Under the pieces are notes generated by a model. It saw only the letters and a program-made list of their open reading frames with translations. It made no database searches and was not told where the DNA came from. A stretch of DNA of 10,273 bases, taken from DASXTW01 sp046726275. Lineage in GTDB: Bacteria; Actinomycetota; UBA4738. The stretch spans positions 1 to 10,273 of the forward strand of contig JBKPAF010000048.1 of assembly GCA_046726275.1 (NCBI GenBank), in the 5' to 3' direction. Made by a program: the position numbers and the translations under genes. Positions 1 through 5,972 of this stretch are shown piece by piece. Numbering within the stretch: the first letter of the stretch is position 1; each line of letters opens with the position of its first letter.

Positions 1-22
1 CGCCAGCTGGCCTGATCTGGTC

Positions 23-1294
23 ATGGATCTGAAGCCGCCCAGGGGCACCCAGGACTTCGTGCCGCCCGCAGGAGACGAGATGCACGCTCTCTACGAGCGG
101 GCCGGCGCCCTGGCCGCGCTCTACGGCTACCGGTACGTGGAGACTCCCGTCTTCGAGTACACGGAGCTCTTCAGCCGGACTTCGGGGCAGTCCAGCGATC
201 TGGTCATGAAGGAGATGTACACCTTCGAGGATCGGGGTGGACGTCAGCTGACGCTCAGGCCGGAGGGGACCGCGCCGGTGATGAGGGCGTACCTCGACCG
301 GATGCACGATCTGCCCTCGCCGTTGAAGGCCTACTACCTGACCCGCATGTATCGGTACGGACGGCCGCAGGCCGGCCGCTATCGGGAGCACCGGCAGTTC
401 GGGATCGAGGTCATCGGCGTCGCCGAGCCGTCAGCGGACGTCGAAGTCATCGTGGTGGGGGACCGTTTCCTCCGTGACCTCGGCCTTCGCCGCTACCGCT
501 TGGAGTTGAACAGCATCGGGGACGAGAACTGCCGTCCGGCGTATCGCGCAGAGCTCCTGGACTACCTTCGGGCCAATCGGGATGGCCTGAGGGACGAGCA
601 CCGCGACCGGTTCGAGGACAATCCGCTCCGGGTGCTGGATTGCAAGGACGATGCATGCCGGGCAGTGGCGGCGGGCGCGCCGAAGATCCCGGACCGACTC
701 TGCGATCCCTGCCGGGAGCACTTCGAGGCGGTGCAACAGGGGTTGAAGGAGGAGGGGCTCGAGGCGGCGCTCACACCGACACTGGTGCGGGGCCTCGACT
801 ATTACACGAGAACCGCGTTCGAGTTCGTCAGCGACGTCCTTTCGCAGGCGCAGGCCACGCTGTTCGGCGGAGGCCGGTACGACGGGCTGGCCGAAGCGCT
901 TGGAGGACCACACGTCCCCGGGGTCGGTTATGGGTTGGGGCTGGAGCGGGTCCTGCTGGCCCTTCAGGACGAGGGGCTCGAGCCGCCTCGAACGGTGGGC
1001 CTCGATGTCTTTGTGGTGGCCATCGGAGAGGAGGCCATGGCTCGAGCTCGAGAGGTGATCCGAGCGATGCGGGACGCTGGTCTGTCCGCGGCCCGGTCGT
1101 TCGAGGATCGACCCCTGAAGGCCCAGCTTCGGATGGGCGGTCGAGCCGACGCCAGGTTCGCGGTGATCCTCGGAGAGCGGGAGGCGGCGGCCGGTACCGT
1201 GAAGCTCAAGCGCCTGTCCGACGGTCACGAGGAGGAGGTAGGTCTGGACCGAGCCATAGAACACATCGCCGGGCAAACGCGAGCCGCCCCATGA
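23..1294 (+). CDS. hisS: Histidyl-tRNA synthetase (HisRS)
   Basis: Cytoplasmic class II synthetase that activates histidine with ATP and charges tRNA(His). The 423-residue length is normal for the family. Visible signatures, in order: the N-terminal RGTQDF (residues 7-12); motif 1 around ETPVFEYTELF (40-50); motif 2 with LRPEGTAPVMRAY (78-90); QFGIEVIG (125-132); the histidine-specific LVRGLDYY (254-261), whose Arg is catalytic in this family; AQATLFGGGRYDG (276-288); and motif 3 GVGYGLGLERV (300-310). A C-terminal anticodon-binding domain follows from about 325. Four cysteines (C207, C212, C227, C230) in the insertion domain could form a metal knuckle, as in many bacterial HisRS. The start is fixed by the conserved N-terminus, which begins a few residues before RGTQDF. 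No Shine-Dalgarno sequence is visible in the 22 bases upstream, so coupling to an upstream gene or leaderless translation is possible. The stop overlaps the aspS start (ATGA), so the two genes are probably one transcript. Confidence 0.98.
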   Translation: MDLKPPRGTQDFVPPAGDEMHALYERAGALAALYGYRYVETPVFEYTELFSRTSGQSSDLVMKEMYTFEDRGGRQLTLRPEGTAPVMRAYLDRMHDLPSPLKAYYLTRMYRYGRPQAGRYREHRQFGIEVIGVAEPSADVEVIVVGDRFLRDLGLRRYRLELNSIGDENCRPAYRAELLDYLRANRDGLRDEHRDRFEDNPLRVLDCKDDACRAVAAGAPKIPDRLCDPCREHFEAVQQGLKEEGLEAALTPTLVRGLDYYTRTAFEFVSDVLSQAQATLFGGGRYDGLAEALGGPHVPGVGYGLGLERVLLALQDEGLEPPRTVGLDVFVVAIGEEAMARAREVIRAMRDAGLSAARSFEDRPLKAQLRMGGRADARFAVILGEREAAAGTVKLKRLSDGHEEEVGLDRAIEHIAGQTRAAP

Positions 1295-3081
1295 GTGAAC
1301 GCGGTCACCCGCTGGCCGGTGGCCGGACGCACATGTGCGGGGACCTCCGCCCGTCCGATGAAGGTCGGGAGGTCGTGCTGGCTGGGTGGGTGGCTCGCAA
1401 GCGAGATCACGGAGGGGTCGTGTTCGTAGACCTCCGGGACAGAGAGGGCCTGGTCCAGGTGGTGGCGCACCCTCAGGACGCACCGGCTGCCCACGCGGTC
1501 GCCAGCGAGGTCAAGCTCGAATCCGTGGTGAAGGTGTCGGGCCTCGTTCGCGTCCGTCCTGAGGGGACGGCCAACCCCGGCCTTCCGACCGGAGAGGTCG
1601 AGGTCGCCGCCACGGACGTCGAGGTCATCACGGAATCCGCGACGCCCCCATTCCCGATCGAGGACCGGGTCGACGTGGATGAGCTCGTCCGGCTGAGATA
1701 CCGGTACCTCGACCTGCGGAGGCCGGAGATGACGAGGGTCCTTCGGCTCCGCCACCGACTCATCTCCTCGATCCGGCGGTTCTTCGACGAGCGGGGCTTC
1801 GTCGACGTGGAAACCCCCATGCTCACCAAGAGCACGCCCGAGGGAGCCCGGGACTTCCTGGTTCCGTCGCGCTTACAGCGGGGGAAGGTCTACGCGCTCC
1901 CCCAGTCGCCGCAGATGTTCAAGCAGCTCCTCATGGTGGCGGGGTTCGACCGTTACTACCAGATCGTCCGCTGCCTTCGGGACGAGGACCTCCGGGCCGA
2001 TCGGCACTGGGAATTCACCCAGCTCGACGTCGAGATGAGCTTCGCCTCCGAGGAGGACGTGTTCGAGCTGATCGAGTCGACGTTCGCCCGCGTCTGGAAG
2101 GAGCTGCTGGACGCGGAGATCGAGAAGCCGTTCCCCCGGTTGACGTACGAGGAGGCCATGGGCCGGTTCGGCTCCGACAGGCCCGACACCCGCTATGGGC
2201 TGGAGCTGGCCGACCTGACGAAGACGTTCGCGGGCAGTGGCTTCCGCGCGTTCGCCAAGGTGGTTGCCGACGGAGGAGCGGTGAAGGGCCTTGCCGCCCC
2301 GGGCGCGGCCTCCTGGCCGAGGAGGGATCTCGACGGCTTGATTCAGGAGGCCAAGGCTCGGGGGGCCGCCGGTCTGGTGTGGATCGCCGTGGAAGGTGGA
2401 ACGTTCCGTTCGCCCGTGGAGAAGCACCTCTCGCCGGAGGAGCTCGGCAGCGTCCAGGAGGCGACCGGCGCGGAGGACGGAGACCTCATCCTGCTGGTCG
2501 CCGACCAGGCGTCTCGGGTCAACGTGGCGCTCGATGGGCTCCGCCGTCTCATGGCGACCCGCCTGGGTCTGGTTCCGGAGGGGAAGTGGAACTTCCTGTG
2601 GATCGTCGAGCCTCCGCTGTTCGAATGGGGCGAGGAGGCCCAGGCCTGGGTACCTGCGCACCACCCGTTCACGTCACCGTCCTCCGAGGATCTGAACCCC
2701 GAGACGGCGAAGGCGCGCGCCTACGACATCGTCCTGAACGGGTACGAGCTGGGGAGTGGAAGCATCAGAATCCATCAGCCGGAGCTGCAGCGAAGGATCT
2801 TCCAGGCGATCGGGCTCTCCGACGAAGAGGTCAAGGAGAAGTTCGGATTCCTCATCGAAGCCTTCACGCACGGAGTGCCTCCGCATGGCGGCATCGCTCC
2901 GGGGCTGGACCGCATCGTCATGCTGCTAGCCGGGCAAGAGAACATCCGTGACGTGATCGCCTTTCCGAAGACGGCCTCGGGGCTCGAGCCCCTCACCGGA
3001 GCGCCCACCGAGCCGTCCCGTGATCAGCTCGACCTCCTCGGCATCAGGTTCCTTCCTGAGCCGAAGGATCCGAGGCCCTGA
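1291..3081 (+). CDS. aspS: Aspartyl-tRNA synthetase, probably non-discriminating (Asp/Asn)
   Basis: Cytoplasmic class IIb synthetase that attaches aspartate to tRNA(Asp) and, if non-discriminating, also to tRNA(Asn) as precursor for GatCAB amidation. The 596 residues match the bacterial-type enzyme with a GAD insertion. Order: OB-fold anticodon-binding domain (about 12-115, LAGWVARKRDHGGVVFVDLRD at 30-50); class II core with motif 1 around FVDVETPMLTKSTPEGARDF (170-189); the QSPQ(M)FKQLLM segment (205-215); motif 2 with FTQLDVEMSF (242-251); the GAD insertion (about 280-420); and motif 3 GGIAPGLDRIVMLLAG (533-548). H40 in RDHGG corresponds to the position that is His in non-discriminating and Leu in E. 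coli-type enzymes. The start is the ATG overlapping the hisS stop: the next ATG (codon 15) would remove the conserved Arg-Thr-His before CGDLR. No SD is visible, so translation is probably coupled to hisS. Residues H239-W240 in RADRHWEFTQLD replace the Gln-Pro seen in E. coli. Confidence 0.98.
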   Translation: MSERGHPLAGGRTHMCGDLRPSDEGREVVLAGWVARKRDHGGVVFVDLRDREGLVQVVAHPQDAPAAHAVASEVKLESVVKVSGLVRVRPEGTANPGLPTGEVEVAATDVEVITESATPPFPIEDRVDVDELVRLRYRYLDLRRPEMTRVLRLRHRLISSIRRFFDERGFVDVETPMLTKSTPEGARDFLVPSRLQRGKVYALPQSPQMFKQLLMVAGFDRYYQIVRCLRDEDLRADRHWEFTQLDVEMSFASEEDVFELIESTFARVWKELLDAEIEKPFPRLTYEEAMGRFGSDRPDTRYGLELADLTKTFAGSGFRAFAKVVADGGAVKGLAAPGAASWPRRDLDGLIQEAKARGAAGLVWIAVEGGTFRSPVEKHLSPEELGSVQEATGAEDGDLILLVADQASRVNVALDGLRRLMATRLGLVPEGKWNFLWIVEPPLFEWGEEAQAWVPAHHPFTSPSSEDLNPETAKARAYDIVLNGYELGSGSIRIHQPELQRRIFQAIGLSDEEVKEKFGFLIEAFTHGVPPHGGIAPGLDRIVMLLAGQENIRDVIAFPKTASGLEPLTGAPTEPSRDQLDLLGIRFLPEPKDPRP

Positions 3082-3083
3082 GT

Positions 3084-3112
3084 TTGATCTGCCGCTGACG
3101 CCGTTCTAGCAT
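3084..3112 (+). promoter_or_regulatory. Candidate sigma70-type promoter just downstream of aspS
   Basis: TTGATC at 3084-3089 (4 of 6 with TTGACA), a 17-base spacer, then TAGCAT at 3107-3112 (TAnnnT). The expected transcription start is near A3120. It begins three bases after the aspS stop and points into the structured gap before the next gene, so it would drive either an independent RNA or a leader of about 388 bases for the cyclic-nucleotide-binding gene. Seen by eye only; short promoter matches arise by chance. Confidence 0.4.
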
Positions 3113-3117
3113 CGCGA

Positions 3118-3140
3118 CCACGGGCCGCCTCGGTTCGTGG
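3118..3140 (+). terminator. 10-bp hairpin after aspS: possible terminator or 5' hairpin of an RNA
   Basis: CCACGGGCCG (3118-3127) pairs with CGGTTCGTGG (3131-3140) around a CCT loop. This gives ten consecutive pairs, two of them G-U wobbles on the plus strand. It lies 36 bases after the aspS stop and could end the hisS-aspS transcript, although no U-tract follows. U-less terminators are common in actinobacteria. Alternatively it is the first hairpin of the candidate RNA that starts near 3120, in which case the outermost pairs would not all form. A second small perfect hairpin, GATTC-GCA-GAATC (3140-3152), abuts it. Confidence 0.4.
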
Positions 3141-3333
3141 ATTCGCAGAATCAGCATCGTGGTATCAGGGAGCCTGGCTTCGGCAGTGGAGCAGCGCCCC
3201 GCGAGGGGTACTCGGAAGCGGCCGGGAGGGCACCCACCTGCGTGAGCGCAGGTTCGCGACGAAGCGAGCAGGGGCGGCTCGCTCGTCCCGGCTGTTTCGC
3301 CCGGTCCGTCCGTCGGGAGACAGGTGGCGAGGC
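3120..3333 (+). ncRNA. Candidate structured RNA of unknown family (aspS downstream gap)
   Basis: No gene is convincing in the 426-base gap 3082-3507, but its first half is dense in stable secondary structure. Seen: a 10-bp hairpin (3118-3140); GATTC/GAATC (3140-3152); a UUCG-capped hairpin whose loop is 3179-3182; CCCC-GCGA-GGGG (3197-3208), a GNRA tetraloop stem; a 13-bp stem 3215-3227/3286-3298 with two G-U wobbles, enclosing ACCTGCG-TGAG-CGCAGGT (3236-3253) and AGCGAGC/GCTCGCT (3263-3283); and GCCTCG (3127-3132) complementary to CGAGGC (3328-3333), which could close a fold of about 207 bases. The wobbles and the tetraloop types favour the plus strand. The 5' end is inferred from the promoter at 3084-3112; the 3' end is a guess. 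The size and position after aspS recall the 6S RNA of Bacillus (bsrA), but the branched fold is unlike the usual long 6S rod. No RNase P, tmRNA or SRP signature was found. It could instead be a long leader of the next gene. Confidence 0.4.
3292..3323 (+). other. Hairpin that competes with the 13-bp stem
   Basis: CTGTTT (3292-3297) pairs with AGACAG (3318-3323), with CCCG (3300-3303) and CGGG (3314-3317) continuing inside after a two-base bulge. The same CTGTTT is the 3' strand of the 13-bp stem 3215-3227/3286-3298, so the two structures exclude each other. This is the kind of alternative pairing seen in switches and attenuators. No run of U follows, so a classical terminator is not evident. 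Confidence 0.3.
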
Positions 3334-3446
3334 ATCACCGGCGATGCGCGGCCGGCGGATTCGCCCTCACCGTGACGATCGCACCGGCCAGCACGGTCGG
3401 CTGAAGGGAAGGATGTGGCTCCGGCTCACCAAGCGCTCGTGATGCC
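3334..3446 (+). other. Remainder of the aspS-downstream gap: only weak structure
   Basis: No gene is supported. Small hairpins are possible at GCATC/GATGC (3332-3347) and GGCG-GATT-CGCC (3354-3365), and GGCCGG (3350-3355) can pair with CCGGCC (3384-3389). A 101-codon open frame spanning 3137-3442 is Arg/Gly-rich, lacks a recognisable domain, and crosses all the structured elements, so it is not called as a gene. Confidence 0.35.
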
Positions 3447-3475
3447 TTGCTGGGATCAGGCCTAGTCGGTACGGT
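3447..3475 (+). promoter_or_regulatory. Candidate promoter of the cyclic-nucleotide-binding gene
   Basis: TTGCTG at 3447-3452, a 17-base spacer, and TACGGT at 3470-3475 (TAnnnT). The predicted start near 3482 would give a leader of about 25 bases containing the G/A-rich GGGGGAGG (3498-3505) before the GTG at 3508. Plausible by spacing and position, but only a loose match to consensus. Confidence 0.4.
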
Positions 3476-3507
3476 GGCCTCACGGAAGACCGATCCTGGG
3501 GGAGGAC

Positions 3508-3996
3508 GTGGCCAAGCTCGAATTCTCTGCCGGTTGGCCCGCCGCTCCGGTGCCACGGCGGTCGAGCGCGCGCGCGGCGCTCGCGGAGCGAGAGGGGGCC
3601 CTCGTCCGGGCGCCGCTGTTCGCGTCCCTGCCCAAGCGACACCTTCGGGCGATCGCCAAGGTAACCAGCGTATGGACCTACCCGAAGGGAAGCGTGATCG
3701 TCGAGGAGGGCAAGCGCGGGATGTCCTTCTTCGTGATCCTCCAGGGCCGGGCCAGGGTGGTGAAGTGGGGCCGGTCGATCGGCAGTCTGTCGCCCGGTGA
3801 GTTCTTCGGCGAGGTCTCGGTGCTCGATCCCGGGCCGCGGACGGCGTCGGTGATCTCGGACGCGGAGGTGAAGTGCCTGGAACTCTCCGGGCAGGACTTC
3901 CTCGATCTGGTCGGGAAGGAGAACAGGATCGCCGAGGCCCTCCTCCGGGTCATGGCCAGGCGACTGAGAGGAAACGAGCGACAGCTGGTCGACTGA
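3508..3996 (+). CDS. Standalone cyclic-nucleotide-binding (CAP_ED) domain protein
   Basis: A 162-residue protein made almost entirely of one CRP/FNR-type effector domain. Residues 34-41 (VRAPLFAS) start the domain as in CRP-like proteins. YPKGSVIVEEG (58-68), FVILQGRARV (75-84) and LSPGEFFGEVSVLDPGPRTASV (94-115) build the beta-roll. The phosphate-binding cassette is F100-G101-E102 ... P110-R111-T112-A113, with the Arg and Thr expected of a site that can bind cAMP or cGMP. An alpha-helical tail (about 128-158) follows. There is no helix-turn-helix, kinase or channel part, so it is not a CRP-type transcription factor by itself; it may act as a partner subunit or a ligand-dependent regulator, but the target is unknown. 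The GTG start is the only reasonable one: the upstream in-frame stop TAG is at 3463. The strong purine run sits only two bases before the GTG. It is separated from rarA by 46 bases. Confidence 0.85.
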   Translation: MAKLEFSAGWPAAPVPRRSSARAALAEREGALVRAPLFASLPKRHLRAIAKVTSVWTYPKGSVIVEEGKRGMSFFVILQGRARVVKWGRSIGSLSPGEFFGEVSVLDPGPRTASVISDAEVKCLELSGQDFLDLVGKENRIAEALLRVMARRLRGNERQLVD

Positions 3997-4028
3997 TCAA
4001 GTCGGGGGCCGGCGCACCACGTCGCGTG

Positions 4029-4034
4029 TAGGCT
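4029..4034 (+). promoter_or_regulatory. -10 box (TAGGCT) for a probably leaderless rarA transcript
   Basis: TAGGCT fits the actinobacterial TAnnnT -10 pattern and ends eight bases before the rarA ATG, placing the expected transcription start on or within a base or two of the start codon. There is no Shine-Dalgarno sequence between them. No good -35 was seen. Together these suggest leaderless translation of rarA. Confidence 0.4.
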
Positions 4035-4042
4035 CACTTCGC

Positions 4043-5308
4043 ATGGCTCAGGTCCCACTCGCGACGCGGATGCGTCCAACGTCCCTCGACGAAGTCGTGG
4101 GCCAACGCCATCTGCTCGGGTCCGGCAAGCCGCTCTCGGCCTTAGTCGAGTCAGGTCACCTGCTGTCCGTCCTCCTGTGGGGTCCCGCCGGCAGCGGCAA
4201 GACGACGCTCGCTTTCATCCTGGGTGCGAGCGTGGGAGGCGAGATGGTTCAGCTCTCGGCGGTGGCCTCCGGCGTGGCCGATGCCCGAAAGGTCATGGGC
4301 AGGGCCAAGGACAGCATGCTGCCCACCGTCCTGTTCGTCGACGAGGTCCACCGGTGGAGCAAGTCGCAACAGGACGTGCTGCTCCCGACGGTCGAGGACG
4401 GCACGATCGTCCTGATCGGCGCGACCACAGAGAACCCCTATTTCTCGCTGGTCTCGCCCTTGCTCTCCCGGTGTCTGCTCCTTCATCTGGAACAGCTGTC
4501 GTCCGACGACATCCGGACTCTGCTCGACCGAGCGCTCGCCGACCCGGTTCGTGGACTGGGTGAGATCCACGTGAAAGTCGACGAAGAGGCGATGGAGCAC
4601 CTCGCCACGATCGCCGGGGGGGACGCCCGGATCGCGCTCACCGGCCTGGAGGCGGCGGTGCTCGCGGCCCAGGCCAGAGGCGTCGGCGAGGTGGACAGGA
4701 CGCTGGCCGAGGAGGCCATCCAGAAGAAGGCCATCGTGTACGACCGTCAGGGGGACGCCCACTACGACGTCATCTCCGCCTTCATCAAGAGCATCCGGGG
4801 CTCCGATCCCGATGCTGCCCTGTTCTGGCTGGCCAGGATGATCGAGGCGGGGGAGGATCCTCGCTACATCGCGCGGCGGATGGTCGTGCATGCCTCCGAG
4901 GACATCGGCCTGGCCGATCCTCGAGCCCTGCTGATCGCGGTAGCTGCGGCCCAGGCGGTCGAATACGTCGGATTGCCCGAGGCACGCCTCAACCTGGCAG
5001 AGGCCGCCATCTATCTTGCCCGGGCGCCGAAGTCCAACAGCGTGATCACCTCTCTTGGCCTCGCCACGAAGGACGCCGCCTCGACCGACCCGGTGCCCCT
5101 CCACCTGAAGGAGGCGTCCGGCCATCCTGGACTCCGGAAGCTGGGATACGGCAAGGGCTACAAGTACCCGCACAACTTCCCGGGGCATCGGGTCGATCAG
5201 GAGTACCGTCCCCCCCAGTTCGAGGGGAACCGCTACTACGAGCCGTCGGATCAGGGCGAGGAGGCCCGGGCAGAAGGAGAAGCCGAAACGGGCGACCCGG
5301 CGCAGTAG
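4043..5308 (+). CDS. rarA: Replication-associated recombination protein A (RarA/MgsA), AAA+ ATPase
   Basis: A 421-residue AAA+ ATPase of the RarA/MgsA/WRNIP1 family, related to clamp-loader subunits and RuvB, which acts at stalled replication forks. Seen: N-terminal PLATRMRPTSLDEVVGQRHLL (5-25), typical of the family; Walker A GPAGSGKTT (47-55); Walker B VLFVDEVHRWSKSQQDVLLP (96-115); sensor 1 GATTENP (126-132); and the LLSRC arginine-finger segment (140-144). The C-terminal MgsA tetramerisation region runs from about 235 to 395, with SIRGSDPDAALFWLARMIEAGEDP (250-273) and the conserved GYKYPHNFPGH (372-382). The tail after 400 is acidic and probably disordered. Length and motifs are complete. 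The ATG start fits the family N-terminus; no SD is visible, and a TAGGCT -10 box close upstream suggests a leaderless message. A new promoter begins overlapping its stop codon region. Confidence 0.97.
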   Translation: MAQVPLATRMRPTSLDEVVGQRHLLGSGKPLSALVESGHLLSVLLWGPAGSGKTTLAFILGASVGGEMVQLSAVASGVADARKVMGRAKDSMLPTVLFVDEVHRWSKSQQDVLLPTVEDGTIVLIGATTENPYFSLVSPLLSRCLLLHLEQLSSDDIRTLLDRALADPVRGLGEIHVKVDEEAMEHLATIAGGDARIALTGLEAAVLAAQARGVGEVDRTLAEEAIQKKAIVYDRQGDAHYDVISAFIKSIRGSDPDAALFWLARMIEAGEDPRYIARRMVVHASEDIGLADPRALLIAVAAAQAVEYVGLPEARLNLAEAAIYLARAPKSNSVITSLGLATKDAASTDPVPLHLKEASGHPGLRKLGYGKGYKYPHNFPGHRVDQEYRPPQFEGNRYYEPSDQGEEARAEGEAETGDPAQ

Positions 5309-5320
5309 CCCGGTTATGAT
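5292..5320 (+). promoter_or_regulatory. Promoter for the DUF948 protein gene run
   Basis: TATGAT at 5315-5320 matches the -10 consensus at five of six positions and is the best -10 box in the window. GCGACC at 5292-5297, 17 bases upstream, matches TTGACA at three positions. The expected start near 5327 gives a leader of about 38 bases with a Shine-Dalgarno sequence AAGGGAGAG (5351-5359) five bases before the GTG at 5365. It straddles the end of rarA and would transcribe the DUF948 gene, the small membrane protein and the peptidase. Confidence 0.5.
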
Positions 5321-5364
5321 TCCGCCCTCAAACCACGCGAACCCATGGAGAAGGGAGAGCGAAC

Positions 5365-5736
5365 GTGGTCGGATCGATCAGTGTGGGTGGTGCGGCCGGC
5401 CTCATCGCAGCGGTCGCTTGGGCGGTCCTGGTGCTCCTTTTGGGCCTGGTCATCGTCAATCTCTTCCGTGTCCTCGAGTCCACCAAGATGCTCATCGACG
5501 GCATCCGGCAGGAGACCATCCCTCTCCTCTCAGAGGTGAGGACGACGGTGACGGGCGTGAACCGCGAGCTGGACCGGACAGACGGGTTGCTCGAGTCGGT
5601 CGGTAACATCGCCAAGGTCGGGGAGCGGCTGGCGCACGTGGTAGAGCAGGTGGTTTCGAGTCCCCTGATCAAAATCCTCGCGTTCGGGGCCGGAGCGTCG
5701 CGAGCCTTTCGACGGCTGAGGAAGGACGGGGAATAG
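5365..5736 (+). CDS. DUF948 family membrane-anchored protein
   Basis: A 123-residue protein with one N-terminal membrane span (about residues 9-32, rich in Ala/Leu/Val) and then a long helical stretch (33-100) with spaced hydrophobic residues (TIPLLSEVRTTVTGVNRELDRTDGLLESVGNIAKVGERL), the typical layout of DUF948 proteins. A short basic C-terminus follows (SRAFRRLRKDGE). DUF948 proteins are found next to alaS and rarA in actinobacteria; their biochemical role is not established. The helix could form a coiled coil along the inner face of the membrane. The GTG start is chosen for its Shine-Dalgarno AAGGGAGAG (5351-5359). It ends three bases before the next gene, so the two are almost certainly co-transcribed and may be translationally coupled. 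Confidence 0.85.
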   Translation: MVGSISVGGAAGLIAAVAWAVLVLLLGLVIVNLFRVLESTKMLIDGIRQETIPLLSEVRTTVTGVNRELDRTDGLLESVGNIAKVGERLAHVVEQVVSSPLIKILAFGAGASRAFRRLRKDGE

Positions 5737-5739
5737 GCC

Positions 5740-5970
5740 GTGCGGCGGATCTTCTGGGTGGCCCTCGGCCTCGGGGCGGGCGCGACCGGCGCAGTGATTG
5801 CGGCACGATGGTTCGAGCGTCAGACCCGGCGCATAGCTCCGGCCAACCTCGCTCGTCAGGCAGGGGGAACGGTCCGGGACTTCTCGATGCTGGTCGGTGA
5901 GGCCGTTCGCGAGTTCCGCCGCGGGATGGTGGAAAAGGAGTCCGAACTCCGAGCCTCGCTGGAGGGATAG
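5740..5970 (+). CDS. Small single-span membrane protein, DUF6167-like
   Basis: A 76-residue protein starting MRRIFWVALGLGAGATGAVIAARWFER: a short basic N-terminus, a glycine-rich membrane helix (about 4-22) and a basic, then mixed-charge helical tail that ends in an acidic/helical stretch. Its size, sequence start and position between the DUF948 gene and the alaS side match the small protein (DUF6167-like) found at this place in actinobacteria, though I assign that by resemblance only. The function is unknown; membrane anchoring alongside the DUF948 partner is the obvious inference. The GTG start lies three bases after the upstream stop. Its final codons carry the Shine-Dalgarno sequence GGAGGGA (5961-5967) for the peptidase gene that starts two bases after its stop. 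Confidence 0.75.
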   Translation: MRRIFWVALGLGAGATGAVIAARWFERQTRRIAPANLARQAGGTVRDFSMLVGEAVREFRRGMVEKESELRASLEG

Positions 5971-5972
5971 CC

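Noticed and set aside
1037..1052. CTCGAGCTCGAG palindrome inside hisS
   Set aside because: It lies in conserved coding sequence encoding Ala-Arg-Ala-Arg-Glu and is explained by codon choice; nothing suggests a regulatory site.
640..1290. Upstream in-frame extension of aspS inside hisS
   Set aside because: The extension overlaps hisS in another frame and is Arg/Gly-rich low-complexity. The AspRS N-terminus is conserved from about the ATG at 1291.
431..1483. Long minus-strand frame over hisS/aspS, and similar ones at 1873-2664, 4151-5188, 5856-6866, 7378-8190 and 8893-10014
   Set aside because: All lie opposite strongly conserved plus-strand genes and show Pro/Arg/Gly/His-rich products without domains, as expected from antisense frames in GC-rich coding DNA.
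3120..3160. tRNA-like T-arm (GGTTCGTGGATTC)
   Set aside because: There is no matching acceptor, D or anticodon arm at the right spacing, and the sequence is better explained by two local hairpins.
3120..3333. RNase P RNA, tmRNA, SRP RNA or cobalamin riboswitch in the gap
   Set aside because: None of the hallmark sequences was found on either strand: the RNase P P4 strands, the tmRNA ends with a tRNA-like T-arm, the SRP GGAAG/GCAGC loop, or the B12 box. A firm 6S call was also not made because the fold seen is branched.
3137..3442. 101-codon open frame in the gap after aspS
   Set aside because: It is Arg/Gly/Ser-rich with no recognisable domain, has no SD sequence, and runs through all the RNA hairpins. 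It is best explained as a chance frame in GC-rich DNA.
3508..3996. CRP/FNR transcription factor
   Set aside because: The protein ends right after the effector domain helix. No helix-turn-helix is present in this frame, and the sequence beyond the stop shows no continuation before rarA.
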